Positions 45,608 to 57,322 of a stretch of 64,000 nt of DNA are shown here, piece after piece (the stretch's first letter is position 1; every line of letters starts with the position of its first letter). The DNA lies in assembly GCA_015680685.1 (NCBI GenBank), contig MNCI01027120.1:164064-228063 (forward strand). Reading direction: 5' to 3'. The position numbers and the translations under genes are program-made. The stretch comes from Gnetum montanum. Its lineage: Eukaryota; Streptophyta; Gnetopsida; Gnetales; Gnetaceae. The notes under the pieces are model-generated. The model had not been told where the DNA came from and did not search any database. It saw nothing but the letters and a program-made list of their open reading frames with translations.

Positions 45608-46836
45608 TATAATCTATCTTTGTATTAGCAATTCAAGCTACTAATGTTAATTGTAAAGAATTATATATAAGATGAGTTCAAATTACATGAATGTTGGACA
45701 CATCTATTGTACTCATGATTTATTACTATTGATGTATTTTTCATAAGTTAATTTGTCTAAAAGATCCTTTAGATTTACCCAAAATATAATAAAAATATTG
45801 ATATTATCAGTGAAAACAAAAAATTTAGCAAATTTTATCAAGGGTTCAAATCCAAGTAGGGTTAAACATACCAATAAAAGGGCAAAAAGGGTTCTTAGAC
45901 CAAGGATGTGATACTTATGTAATTACTTTTCTTTGACATCTAATATTAATAAAACAAAAAAGGATTATAAGGTGGAATCTTAATGCTTAACCTCTTTGAA
46001 TAGCTGGATCAAGCTCATGTTTTCCAACTTGAAAATTTATCATCTTAGGATCATCCTAGATAATGGTCACCCTGAAATATTAATCAAACATTTTTCAATA
46101 ATTATTATTACTATACAAGTTGTTCTGCAACAATCTACACGTATTCTATAAAATGATGGCTGCGTGGATTACAAAATGTAGTCATTAGGTAACGAATAAA
46201 TCATGGCCCATGACCACATTAAAGGCAAACAATCAGGTCAGGAAAAGCATTCCGTAAGCTCAAGCTTCACCTCCTTAGAAACCAAAACGAAACTGCATTA
46301 ATTTTTTACTCGATGTATTCTTGCTGTCCTCGGATTCCAAATACCGCTTCTCTTGGATTCTAAAAACCAGAGTAAATCTTAGGAACAAAAGGCTTCGCCT
46401 GTGATATAAGGTACAAATGCTTGGAATAGATAGAAGTGGCCAGCGCAGCAAGCAAGGGATAAAGCATACTCTTCCATCATTGCCAATTTGGTTTTCTTTC
46501 GGGTTAAAGCATAACAAAATGGGTCAGCAATGGCATTGATAAATCTAAAGCACTCTATTATTCTCTGCTTGCCAGATCTTTTTGGAATCCGTTCACTTTT
46601 TTTAATGGATTGCAATTGCCTTAAGTTAATCTTGATTTCTACCAAAAATTCTTTTCTTAAGCTACTCTTGCTGTCCTCGGATTCTTATATGCCTCGTCCT
46701 TACTTCTTATATTGCAGTAACAACGCTGCCATTTGTGCAGATCTGCAAGCTCCCGAAATTTCTGTGCACTCACTGCTGCTATCGTTCTACCTATCTATCG
46801 TTGCTCTGTCCTGTGGTCTTTGAGACTTAATTAATT
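45608..46836. other. Upstream interval of the 46.8 kb pseudogene
   Basis: AT-rich to about 46190, then more balanced. TCTTGCTGTCCTCGGATTC occurs twice (46318 and 46667), a direct repeat 349 bp apart. No TATA box can be assigned with confidence. The ORFs here (46275-46645 minus, 46530-46823 plus) show no recognisable domain. Confidence 0.35.
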
Positions 46837-47841
46837 ATGGGTAACACCAAGTCTGTGTGTACTCGTTGTTGTCGGAGTGCCTGCTGCGAGTGCAGTGGCA
46901 ATGATGCAGTCTCTCCAGTGCGATGAGGATTGTTGCTGCTCCTGCTCCTGCAGCAGAGGAGGATCCATCCCCTGTGTAGGCTTCAACTTCTACACCTGCT
47001 TCTGCATCTGAATCTGCAGTTGCTGATCCACTATCAACCTCCACTGCTCTTGATGGATCATCATCAACAACAACACAACCTCCTTCTATTGCTGCTGAGG
47101 ATCAATCGGCTCGTCCACAGTCTTCAACGTCTGCATCTGTTTCTGGTTCTGCTGTTCCTGAACATGCACTCCAAAGTGTTCGTGACATTTCAAATGACGG
47201 TGTTGATGGAGAGTTGGCCACTCTTATTGCTGACATTCACATCCTCCTCAATTATGCCAAGACCGGTCAATCCATTTCTAGACCCTCTCTTTGAACAAGT
47301 GAAAGCTCCCTACATTATTTATTTGTGCTTGGACTTCGGTGGTTTGGAGTTTGGACTTATTTCTAGTGTTTTACTTTGGATTTTGTTTCATTTTTAATTA
47401 GCATGTTATAAATTTATATATGTATTCAACAATTTTAAATTTTAAGGAAGTGGCATGTGACCTCAGGGATCACCCTCTTCTTCATTGCATGATCCTAAAC
47501 CTGATCGCAGAAAATGGAAGTTCATAGACACTTTGCTGCTGGCCAGTTTGAAAGATTTCTTTTCTGGAGGCGGCAGATGCTGCTAGTGGGCTTGTAAGTA
47601 TCTTCCTGACAAAATCCATGTTTTTAAAGTTTAATTACCAGACTAGTTGAAGAAGCCAAGATTGTAATTCTAATGCATAGATTATGGACAGATGTCAAGT
47701 GATCAAAGTGAGACGTTGAAGAGCGTTGTGAAAACAGCACTAAATGGGATTGGAAAGGCTCATTGGACTGCTGCTGGTTTAGTGGTTGTGGCTGTTCGCA
47801 ATGGCTTGCAACAATGCTACACCGAAGCCTTCTTCGACATC

Positions 47842-48025
47842 TGTGCCTTTTTCTACCATGGATGTACATGGACTTGGCTACAAAACATATTTGGAGAGGA
47901 CACCATGGAGGTGCTTGACAGGAGGGCACTCGTTGTGCCTTTTCCTACCATGGATGTACATGGACTTGGCTACAAAACATATTTGGAGAGGACACCATGG
48001 AGGTGCTTGACAGGAGGGCACTCGT
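47842..48025 (+). repeat. 92-bp tandem duplication within exon C
   Basis: 47842-47933 and 47934-48025 are identical except for one T/C near position 10. As 92 is not a multiple of 3, the second copy shifts the frame. Reading the flanks as if one copy were absent gives one open frame from 47692 through MEVLDRRALVKPTVGEV to 48194. The near-identity shows that the event is recent. Confidence 0.95.
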
Positions 48026-48194
48026 TAAACCAACAGTTGGTGAAGTGAGCAAAGCAGTCACGACACAAGTGGAGGACCAAAAGGCAGGAGAAGTGCATGA
48101 CGTGTTATTACAGATGGGTCGGAGTAGATGCAAATCCAACAGAATTACCACCGTCGCTCAGTTGAAATCCATGTTACAATTAGGCGATTTTCAG

Positions 48195-48965
48195 GTGCTC
48201 ATCTTTCCTTTTCCTTATTATATAACATAACTTTTTGAAGGAATTTAGACATTATTATTTATCGGGCATTATTTATTAAGCATGAGGAAGGGTAACAGGG
48301 TAATGTTCTTTCTTTTCTTTCCTAGTTTATATAGGAAATAATCCATGTAATGGCAGCAATGAAAAACTTTTTTATACATGTTTTATTTACAACAATTACA
48401 TGTTTATGCCTTACACACAAATTCAATCAAACATTTCTATTTTTATCATAAAAGGGCACATCCCTCACAGTATACATAGTTACCGAATTTTAATAAGCAG
48501 ATTGCACGTAAGCATAAACTAAATACTAACCAATGATAATGATGTTGTCACTGAAGATGAAACATCTTTGGCAGTGTTATCATAGATAGAAACTTATACT
48601 TGCTATTGTGCTGCAAATGTAGACAAGAAAACTATATTTATAAGGGCAACACAACGAAACAAAACAATGCAATAGGGACAATGTATTAGTATCTAAGGAT
48701 TTACAAGTTTAAAAATGCAATATATTAGTATCTAAGGATTTGTGGATCTCAAAGCAGAAAAAAAAAAAACAAAGGAATGCTACTACTTTGAATTATAAAA
48801 CAAAAAAAGTTTAAGCACTTAAAAAAAAAGTTTAAAGTTAGTGCATAGAGTGAGATATACAACACAATGTTCCGATAACATGTTTGGAAATGCTGAAAAT
48901 ATTAAATATCTGTAATCGAAAATGCTAAAAATTTTTTGATATTGTTGTATGTCGCTGGGATGCAG
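48195..48965. other. Probable intron of the 46.8 kb pseudogene
   Basis: Starts GTGCTC and ends ATGCAG, AT-rich. It contains a direct repeat of TATTAGTATCTAAGGATTT (48682 and 48722). Confidence 0.45.
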
Positions 48966-49115
48966 GTGTGGTTGCAGCTGTCTATCACGTTACTTGTGAT
49001 CGTTCTACGGACTCGCTACAGACGTTTGCCACGTCTAGAGAGAAGGCCACTATATACAAGTGCGAGGCAAAAAGATGGATTGCATGTGGCTAGAGAAAAC
49101 AGAAGAACAAAATAA

Positions 49116-50439
49116 AATAGCAATGGCTAATGAACATGTGTTATCAGACACTACGCGTTTCAAAAGAAAGGTTTGCAACCCCAGCCCCTTCTTTATAGTG
49201 GCCCTACAGAAGAAACCTTAACCCTAAACCATCATTTACCATCAACACGCTGCATCACTGTTACAAATGTTTTAACAAACATTTGTAAATATGTAATTCT
49301 TTTTTAAAAAAAAAATATTAGATTTACACAAATTATGCAGTCATTACCATGTTTTATAATTTAAAGATATGCAGCATTTTTTTCAAGTGACTTATCTTTT
49401 CTCTTGATTTTATTTCTTTTCTTTTTTAAATGGAATTCCTTTATATCACTTTCTCTTTCCAAGGGGCAATTGGTACCAACAGCATGATTGATAGGTTGCA
49501 TTGAGGTCATCTTTAAAGGTCTATGCAAAGCATGTGGTGCACTATTTATCATGTGCTGGTGTAGTGCTTGCTCATTTAGCAATTGAAATTCATAATTTTT
49601 ATTTTATTTTATTTATGTGTGGTTAAGGACCTTTTTTATATATTTTGCTTTTTACATAAAACTAGTATAGCATTTGTTGAATTCCTATGAATTTGATTTG
49701 TGCATTTTGACTACTTTGTAGCTATAATTTTCTACATGTGCATTGATAATGGCCTCATGCCTAGCATGGGTGAGGTTGACCTCAACAGATATGTTGCCTG
49801 CTCTACACATTTGAGTTTTGGCTGAAGAGACTTCTTTCCCTCAACCTTGTTCAACTCCAAACCAAACTCTCATTATAGAATATCTAACATGGTTAAAAGA
49901 TGAACCTATTATATAGTTATAAGATATTCATTGTAATTTGAATTCATCACTCTAAATATTTTAAAATCATTTGTCTGTTATATTTTAAAAAGCGCTGCCG
50001 GTAAGTATCAATAATCACCAAGAATCCAAAAAGTCAAGAAAAACCATAAGAACTTTATGAAGCTTCAACCGAACTTTGGGTTATTCTCCTTGATTCACGA
50101 GTCCTTACCAGTTTCAATTTTGTTGATAACATACAATTACTCTGACAGTTATTTAAACTACACAATGCTATGTGATGCAATTTTGCTGACAAATTTTGAA
50201 AATTGCTTTCTAGAGCAACCATTTTCAAGTATTTCACGAATCTATGTTTCTTTTTACCTGTTTCTTTGGCGGCGGTAACCGTGCAGCAAAAAAGCTTTTG
50301 AAAAGTCATAGGAGATTGCACCTTGTTCTCATAAAACCGTGTTCTTCCTGTTTTTACTAAATCAAAGTTACAATTTCAAATATTTCATGGCTTAAGCTGT
50401 GGCAGGATACTTGGCAGGGCATGAAGGGCATTTATATTT
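49116..50439. other. Intergenic interval without recognisable gene
   Basis: AT-rich with A- and T-runs. No repeat family or domain is recognised. The short ORFs at 49361-49582 and 50055-50321 look random. Confidence 0.4.
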
Positions 50440-51542
50440 ATGAAGAGACCCGAACTGCCATGCTCTAAACTGGACCTCATCTCTTCTCACTGTGAATTCT
50501 TTCCTTGGATTTTCACGGCGTTCCAACGCATGAGAGTAGAAGGCGAGTGCAAGGCCGGCTTCAGCAGCCTTATTTTCTTTCAGTCAATCGACTCGCCCCC
50601 ACCCTTTGATGTGAAGCGTTGCCACCAACTAAAGTTTCTGGCCTATGCACCAAACTGCACCGTCTACCTGCACCAGGTAACTAAAAGTTAACCATTTTGT
50701 TAAAATATGTATATATGTGGTTAAATTTGGTGTAATTAGATTTCTGTTCAAGTGATTATGGGAAAAATTAAGTAGACGTATGTCAGTGGGTGCATGCATT
50801 CGTTCATGATGATGGAATTGGTGGTCTTTGCTTGCTTTCTTGAATGCAGGCAAATGCCAAGCAGCCTCACAATCCTAGACCTTAAATTCAAGGAAGAGAA
50901 TGCAATTATTGGCAACGTTGAGAATGAGCATGGAGTTGTCTCATCTCTAAGGTGGTTCACTTTAAGAGGGAGTTATTTAAGGGAGATACTGCATGGCCTT
51001 TTGCCCAACCTGAAATCCCTCGTAACGTTTAGCTTGTATCAGGCTCCGCATGTGTGGTACATTCCTGACGAACTACATACTTTGACTTGTCTAACAATGA
51101 TTGACATAAGGAACGTTGCTTTGAAGGGCCTTCCTGAAAGCATAGAGGCTTCTACTTCTTTGAAGACTTTAATTTTGCAGGACTGCCCAGAGCTTGTTCA
51201 CTGCCATGGGCTGTTGTAAATCTGTTATCTTTAGAAGTATTGAATTTGAACAATTGGTCCAACCTGCTCAATCTTCCAGATAACTTTGGAGGATTAGTGT
51301 CCCTAGAATTCCTAACCTTGCGGGGATGCACAAATCTGAGGTATCTAAGCTCAACATTTTGCTAGTTGCCCTCTCTACAAGTATTGGATCTTTATTACTG
51401 CCTCCAATTGCAGGAAATGTGGGTGGACATTTTTGTGCAAATGAAATCATTAGAAGTGATTTACTTGGAAGGATGTCCTCCACTTATCAAAAGATGGGAA
51501 GAGTTATACCAAGATGGTATAAATATAAAATGTATATATTAA
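50440..51542 (+). pseudogene. LRR C-terminal part of an NLR-type resistance gene
   Basis: Plant NLRs sense pathogen effectors, and the LRR region is the recognition part. A first exon-like piece (50440-50676) reads DVKRCHQLKFLAYAPNCTVY and ends CACCAG|GTAACT. The next (from 50850, acceptor AATGCAG) holds repeats: PSSLTILDLKF, LPNLKSLVTFSLYQAP, TLTCLTMIDIRNVALKGLPE, STSLKTLILQDCPELVHC. After a one-base shift near 51210: NLLSLEVLNLNNWSNLLNLP, LVSLEFLTLRGCTNLRYL, then LPSLQVLDLYYC and MKSLEVIYLEGCPPLIKRWE, with TAA at 51540-51542. One internal stop (51363-51365) replaces a Gln codon. No NB-ARC or TIR domain lies within 2 kb upstream. The splice phases of the two pieces do not match, so the gene is broken. 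Confidence 0.75.
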
Positions 51543-51555
51543 GACTATATTTTAT

Positions 51556-51935
51556 ATTTCTTTGAAGACTTTAATTTTGTTGGGCTGATACCTTGTCCAA
51601 CTGCCAGGAGCTATTGCGAATCTATCATCTTTAAGAACATTGTATTTAAACAATTGCTCCAAACTGATTAATCTCCCGAACAAATCTCGAAAGTCTTTGG
51701 GAACATTGGATTACTATGCAGGTGTATGGATGCACAAATCGGAAGTCTTTAACCTCAACATTTTGTTAGTTGCCCTCTTTACAAGTATTTGATCTTAGTT
51801 ACTACCTCCAATTGCATGAAAAGTGGGTGGACATTTTTGTGCAAATAAAATCACTAGAAGTGATTTACTTCCTAAAATGTCCACCACTTATCAAAAGATA
51901 GGAAGAGAGCTACAAAGATAATTTAAATATAACAT
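51556..51935 (+). pseudogene. Duplicated LRR tail
   Basis: A second, more decayed copy of 51158 to about 51530 in the same orientation (TCTTTGAAGACTTTAATTTTG starts both). It reads SLKTLILLG, then LPGAIANLSSLRTLYLNNCS and KLINLPNKS, followed by the TCACTAGAAGTGATTTACTT segment. Offset is about 400 bp. It keeps the in-frame GAIANLSSL junction that the first copy has lost to a frameshift. Confidence 0.8.
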
Positions 51936-52699
51936 GTCTATACCAATTTAACATAGATAAGTTTTATGAATATTATTTTTAGATCAATGAAACTTCAAAA
52001 TATTTCATGGAAGATACTAACCAAATTAATAATGGCAATTTTTATTTTCATCATTTTACAAGGTTGCAATAATATTTATTGCTAAAAGGATTCTAATGAC
52101 AGTTGTTGTAACATGCATGTCATTGGCAAAGAAATGTCAATAAAGAAAAGCAGAAAATAGAAGGAATTAAATAATCAATAGTCAATAACATTGCCAATTG
52201 TCAACTTATAAAAAAATTATAAGCAATTGAAAAAGTAAGTTAAAGAATTTATCCTTCAAGCTAATGTTAATCAAAATAAGGTTCTTCTTTTGCCTGAATA
52301 GTTCCTTCATAGAATATAAAAGCAAATTACGAAGAGCTTTTTACATGAAAGAATATGTTGCAAACTCTAAAAATTTATAAATACATATTAAAAACCAATA
52401 AATTTTATTATTTAGTAATAGTTTTTTTGGATTTACATTGCTAAGTTAACACCATTTAAATAAGCAATGTTCATTGAAAAAAATCAATGTTGATAAGACT
52501 AAGCAAATTTAAAAAGTAATTCAAAGAATTGGTTCCTTCAAGGGCTATGTTTTTAATCCAAAAAAAGTTCGTACTTTGTTTCAACCATTTCTACTTCACT
52601 TGAATAGTTAATTTAGGGAGTACACATCAAGGCTCTTACAATTAAGTTAACACCTTATTTTAAGCATTTTTCTTTTTAATTCAAGACTTTTCAATACAA
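51936..52699. other. AT-rich interval without recognisable gene
   Basis: Stops in all frames and no repeat family recognised. Confidence 0.4.
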
Positions 52700-53010
52700 G
52701 AATCATAATAAAACTAAAAGAAAAATTTTACAAACAACAATTAGGTATGTTACTTTATATAATGTTAAATGTTTGGTAGTATAAAAGAGGTATGCACAAC
52801 AAATCAATCTTAGAAATGTGAATGCTTAGATAGATATTGAATGTTACTAAAGCAACTAAACTACATTGTACAATACATACATTGGAGGAAGACTTGGAGT
52901 GACTTTTATTTTAGATAAGTTACACGTGTAATATCTTAGATGGTTTGGGCACATGCAAAGAATACCAAATAACCCTAAGACAACTCTTAAATAGTTTTGC
53001 AAAGAAGATC
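52700..53010 (+). pseudogene. RTE LINE C-terminal fragment
   Basis: Collinear at DNA level with 35000-35280 of the RTE copy: AAATTTTACAA..AATTAG.. TATGTTACTTTATATAATG.. TTAAATGTTTGG, then TTTATTTTAGATAAG and GATGGTTTGGGCACATGCAAAGAA. The last segment encodes the WFGHVQR-like motif that ends plant RTE proteins. Only about 300 bp remain. Confidence 0.7.
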
Positions 53011-53029
53011 AAATAACTCTAAGATAACT

Positions 53030-53200
53030 CAAATGGTAGGACATTGGAGCCCCAAAATAATTGTAACATAGCCGCACCCTAAGATATATAGTCGAATTAG
53101 AACTTCATAACCTAGCATTGCCTACCAAAATCAAACCCATAACTTGTTGCTTTCAAATCAAGATTATTATCACTAGACCAAACATTCTATACAACTTTAG
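53030..53200 (-). repeat. tRNA-derived SINE, minus strand
   Basis: The minus strand reads TTTGGTCTAGTGATAATAAT (A-box like) followed about 35 bases later by ATGGGTTTGATTTTGG (B-box like, GGTTCGATTCC degraded). Box spacing and order are those of a tRNA-headed SINE. The body runs left to about 53030. It is not a functional tRNA. Confidence 0.5.
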
Positions 53201-53202
53201 CC

Positions 53203-53390
53203 AATGAGAGCTGGCCCAAGAAGATAGCTCATTACTTAATAAAGATTTGTAGATAAAATGTTACTAGTTCAAGTTAAACTTAAGATATTGCTATGTCATT
53301 CTTAAGTTTTTCTAAACTATCAAGTTGACTATATGTTTTAAGGTATACATATACTCAAATTTTTTTAGATTCTAACATCTCTCAATACAA
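53203..53390 (+). repeat. tRNA-derived SINE, copy 1
   Basis: CAATGAGAGCTGGCCCAAG (A-box region) and, downstream, GTTACTAGTTCAAGTTA (B-box region), followed by a shared body with ACTTAAGATATT and TTTAAGGTATACATATACT. It is homologous to the copy at 53395 and to 59085-59285. Confidence 0.6.
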
Positions 53391-53394
53391 CTCT

Positions 53395-53580
53395 AGTCAA
53401 TGAGAGGTGGCTCAAGTGGTTAGCTCTTTATCTAATAAGGATTATAGACAAGAGGTTATTAATTTGAATTATACTTAAGAAAAATTTATATTCCATATAA
53501 GTTTTATAAAAGTATCATGTTTGATATATAGCTTGGGCATATATTTAATATTAACAAATTCCCTTCAATAGAACTCTACA
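53395..53580 (+). repeat. tRNA-derived SINE, copy 2
   Basis: CAATGAGAGGTGGCTCAAG with TGGTTAGCTC (matches an A box, TGGCNNAGTGG) and GAGGTTATTAATTTGAATTA (weak B box). It lies directly after copy 1, about 195 bp apart, which suggests tandem insertion or duplication. Confidence 0.6.
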
Positions 53581-53984
53581 AAAACAAAAGAGAGAGAATG
53601 GGTCTAAATCTAAAACTTTTATGACTATATGTATCCCCAATATAATACTTTCATAGAACTTACATAAAACATAAAGAGGAACAATGTTAAAAAAATTTAG
53701 ATTCAACATCCTCATTTCCTCCTAAGGAGGAGGAATGTAGAAACCTAAAATAATATTACTATATATACACATTTCAAAACATATAACTAATATTTTACTT
53801 TATAAATTTATAGAGAAATATAACAATGTTTCAAGTATGATTAAAACTTGCAAAATATTTACTGCAAATCCTTGTTAGATAGTGGACTAATCACTTGAGT
53901 TGTCAAACAATGAGCTAATCATTTAAGCCATCTATCTTTAGCTCATAAAGAGCCTTATCATGAAAATCTTATAAAGTTGTATTG
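53581..53984. other. AT-rich interval
   Basis: No gene or family recognised. Confidence 0.4.
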
Positions 53985-54355
53985 CAAAGCAATCTCTTCT
54001 ACTAACTACACTCTGTAGCCTTCTTTGCACATGACCAAACCATTTAAGATGACTTTTCTTAATATTTTCATCTACACATGTTATCCCAAATGTTTTCTAA
54101 TAAGAGAATTATTAATTTTATCTTTATTAGTCACACCAACCATCTACCTAAGCATGTGTAGCTTTACTACATGCATGCATTGAACTTGTCACTTCTTGAT
54201 TAGCTAAGATTTCCACATCATAATAACTTCAAGTATAATAATAGATATTTACAACATTTCCTTCAATATAGTGAGAATTCTATTATCACAAAGTACACTA
54301 CTAACCTGTTATTATTTCATCCATCCTACTTGAATTCTATTTATCACATCATTGT
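53985..54355 (-). pseudogene. RTE LINE, 3' portion (left of nested LTRs)
   Basis: The minus strand encodes LRWMVGVTN-like, NNSLIRKHLGITC, then KSHLKWFGHVQRR, the conserved C-terminus of plant RTE proteins. It continues at 58029 after removal of solo LTR A. The last five bases, ATTGT (54351-54355), are the target duplication. Confidence 0.75.
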
Positions 54356-54460
54356 TGATGAGTGGCGAGGTACCCCTACACTCAACCATACGAATATGAG
54401 CATTTCACGTGTGATTCGGTTGAACTCCAAGGACTAAGTGCTTACGCGCCTTAATGGAAC

Positions 54461-57322
54461 TGTTGGCGACCGTTTGGGACGCAACTGCCAACGAGTGTCC
54501 TCGAACAGGATTTAGGTGCTTGCTGGTCTCTAGCAACACCAAGGCCCAAATACCTCCAAATAGACTAGGTAGTTAATGTAAGTATGTGTGTGTGCTGTTG
54601 TGAAAAATGAAATAATTGGGTTGTGTGTAAAACTATAAATGACTTATCTTAAATAGATTCAGCCAACTTTGCAAAGTACTGTGAGTTGTTGAGAGTTCCT
54701 ATTCTGTTTAATTGCTTAGTATATGTCTCCTTATAATACCTACTTGTAACAAATAAAGTTTTGCAAAAACATTTGAGTACAATTCTGCGAATCTACTTCT
54801 AATTTTCCCCAGAGAAAGAGATAGTTCCACAAGAAAACTAGAAATAAAGTGAGATTCAATGGATATAGAAAGAAGAGAAAAAAAAGCAGATTTGTGTAAA
54901 GATCTCAAATGTTTAAACAAGGTAAAATGATACGAGTAAACACTTCGCAATAAAGCTATCCCAAATTCAGTAACTATGAATTGTTTAAACTTCCAAGGCT
55001 TAAATAAGCAATTTCTTCAAGATAATCCTACTATGCTACCAAAAAACATTTGCTGCGTAAACTATCCCGTACCAGACTCTATTTTGGCTAGATAATGGAT
55101 GTCAACAATTGCATTCAACAAAACCTTCAAAAGACTTGACAATTTATGATTGAAATACCACAGAGATTCACTTTAAAGATAAAAGAAGCTATTCTGGTCC
55201 TATCAAAATACCAAAGATTTTCTGAACCCTCTTGACTATTGAATTGTTCAATGGCTTGACTACATGGAGAGGCTCTTTTACAACAATCTCAATAGCGGTT
55301 CTTATACATTGCACAATAATAAAATTCACTACTAAAATGCTCTTAAGGCTTTCAAACACAAGCTCTTCTATGGCAAAATTTTAATAGAAATTTTCTATCA
55401 TGCAACAAGAACAATAAGAGCAATCTAAAAATCCCAAAATTACTTGCCAAGCATGATACTATCTAAACCACTAGCTAAACAATTTAAACAAAATAAAAAA
55501 TAAACATAACTCATAGGACTATGACAAAGAGGCTGAAATGTTGTCTTTAACAAGTCATCTTACAAGCAATCTTTCACAATGTCTTCTTTACAAATGATGT
55601 TCCCCCCATTTTAGCCACCAAGACCCTTGAAGCCTTTTTATAGGGTCTCATAGGTAGTTAGATATTACAAAATATCTTGGGTAACTTCTTTCCTTGGTAA
55701 GGAAGTTATAACTTGCCCAACAAGTTAGGAGATATTACTTGCCCAACAAGTTAGGAAGTTATAACTTATACATGAAGTTAGGATAAAATCATGCTAACAT
55801 TGGCATGTGTCTTTACAAATATTTCTTTCATAAAAAGCCACAACCTATATAATAATTTTAGGAAATAAAGTCAAGATCTCTATCTTGTTTAGTCCATTTA
55901 ACCTTAGTCCAAGATCAAGTTTCTCAAACACCATGATGGCCATTGCAATAATCGCTCCATAAAATTGTCATTTTATTTTTGTTGCATGTGAGAAAATATG
56001 CTAAAATTATTTTTAGCCACCAAACCATATGAAATTGGAACTTTATTTTGTTACTTCGATTTCACACGTTCAGGTTTTGTTCTTGCTTTCAGCAATGACG
56101 ATTTTCTTTAGAATAAGCCATAACCACTATTCATTGGCTAACTAATCTCCCAGTTGGTTTAATACTGAGCTCAAATACTAAGTCCCTGCAATCGATCTCT
56201 TGGCCACATCCACGATCCTCCGTGCCGTAGAAGAAATTTCATTCCACTAATTCAGTTGTGCACCTATCTCGCTATGTCTTCGTGTCTCTGTAGCTGCACT
56301 TGATGGAATGGTAATGATGATGATGGACACGTTGGCGTCGGGCGTTGCTGTGTTTGCAATTTTTGTTTGCAAGTTCATCATTGCAAGAATCCAGATGTGA
56401 AAACATTTTCGTTGTGTGCCAAGCTTTACCTTAGGGTTTATGTTTAATATTTCATGTCTTCTCATTGTTGTTTGTCATATCCTACATTTGAAACAAAATA
56501 AAAACCCTACTACATTTTTCTTTTTGCGTGCAGACTCCATTCTCTGGACACTGCGGATCATTGAAGGAGATCTTATTTTTCTTTGGTTCCAGCAGCAAAT
56601 GATAAATGCAATTTTGGGTTGCAACCCCCTAAAATTTTTGCCCCAAATTCACCTAGGGCTTCCTTTGTTTTTCTTCTAAAATAATTTTTATTCATAACCT
56701 GTTCTTGTTTTTGCGATTTTCATTACTGATTCTAATGCAGAGTATATACAAAGTGTTTGACAAATTGCCTTTTGCTAGTGTCTCTACTTTTGCTGTTAAA
56801 AAAAAATTTAATAAACATTACTGTGACATCCAATTCTCAATTCTTGTATATACTGCTAATTGCATTTTAACTCTTATTCTTTTTCTCTCTTCTTTTTTTT
56901 GTTCTGCACTTCATATACAAGGTACATGAACAAATAGCTTCATGAAGACTACTGAAATTTCCAATGACCAATTTACCATCAATTGCAGTTACATTGATTC
57001 TTCATTTCTTTCTTCTTTAAATTTAGATGTTATTTCTCTTTATTCACAAGTTGAAATTTTGTTTATTCTGACAGAGTAAAACATTCTATATGCAATTTCT
57101 TGATATTTTATAGCCTTTCCTCCAATCTTTCAGCATCTAAAATTACTTTGCAATAGATCTTTAAAAGCTCCCTTATGAATTTAGTGAGAAAACATAGTTA
57201 ATAGTTCGTGGAATTCTTACCACTTTTCCAACTATGAATAAGAGAGTATTAAAAACTGCAAAAACCTTTAATCAATTTTATCATGCCAACCTGTTCCATG
57301 AAATGGCCAAAATGTGCCAATA
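54461..57322 (-). mobile_element. Unit S3: 2.86 kb solo-LTR-like element
   Basis: Inverted relative to S1 and S2. The plus-strand left end TGTTGGCGACCGTTTGGGAC and right end GGCCAAAATGTGCCAATA are the complements of the S2 ends. An exact 5-bp target duplication GGAAC lies at 54456-54460 and 57323-57327, within LTR A. The TATA box is at 55634-55643 (minus). A 24-base match (CCCCAAATTCACCTAGGGCTT region, 56642-56662) recurs in S2 at 43348-43370 in the same relative orientation. No coding domain. As the only gap-free copy with perfect target duplication, it is the best reference. Confidence 0.88.
55634..55643 (-). promoter_or_regulatory. TATA box of unit S3
   Basis: Minus strand TATAAAAAGG, conserved in all three units. 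Just upstream, ACTTGCCCAACAAGTTAGGA occurs twice in tandem (near 55713 and 55740) and contains a short inverted repeat (ACTTG...CAAGT). Confidence 0.65.

Larger units (their letters stand above)
46837..49115 (+). pseudogene. Decayed multi-exon gene, unknown membrane-linked protein
   Basis: Exon A (46837-47294) starts MGNTKSVCTRCCRSACC, a good N-myristoylation start (Gly2, Ser6) with nearby Cys that could be acylated. After a frameshift at about 46922 it continues as an Ala/Ser/Thr/Pro-rich stretch and GELATLIADIHILLNYAKTG. Exon B (47467-47593; acceptor CCTCAG, donor GTAAGT) includes KWKFIDTLLLASLKDFF and, one base out of frame, EAADAASGL. Exon C (47692-48194; acceptor GGACAG) begins MSSDQSETLKSVVKTALNGI and carries a 92-bp tandem duplication that breaks the frame. 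Its donor CAG|GT joins in phase with exon D (48966-49115) WLQLSITLLVIVLRTRYRRL, a likely membrane segment with a basic flank, ending in TAA. I do not recognise the family. Confidence 0.55.

Noticed and set aside
53110-53580. tRNA genes
   Set aside because: A/B-box-like words are degraded, no acceptor stem pairing or anticodon arm could be formed; they are SINE heads.
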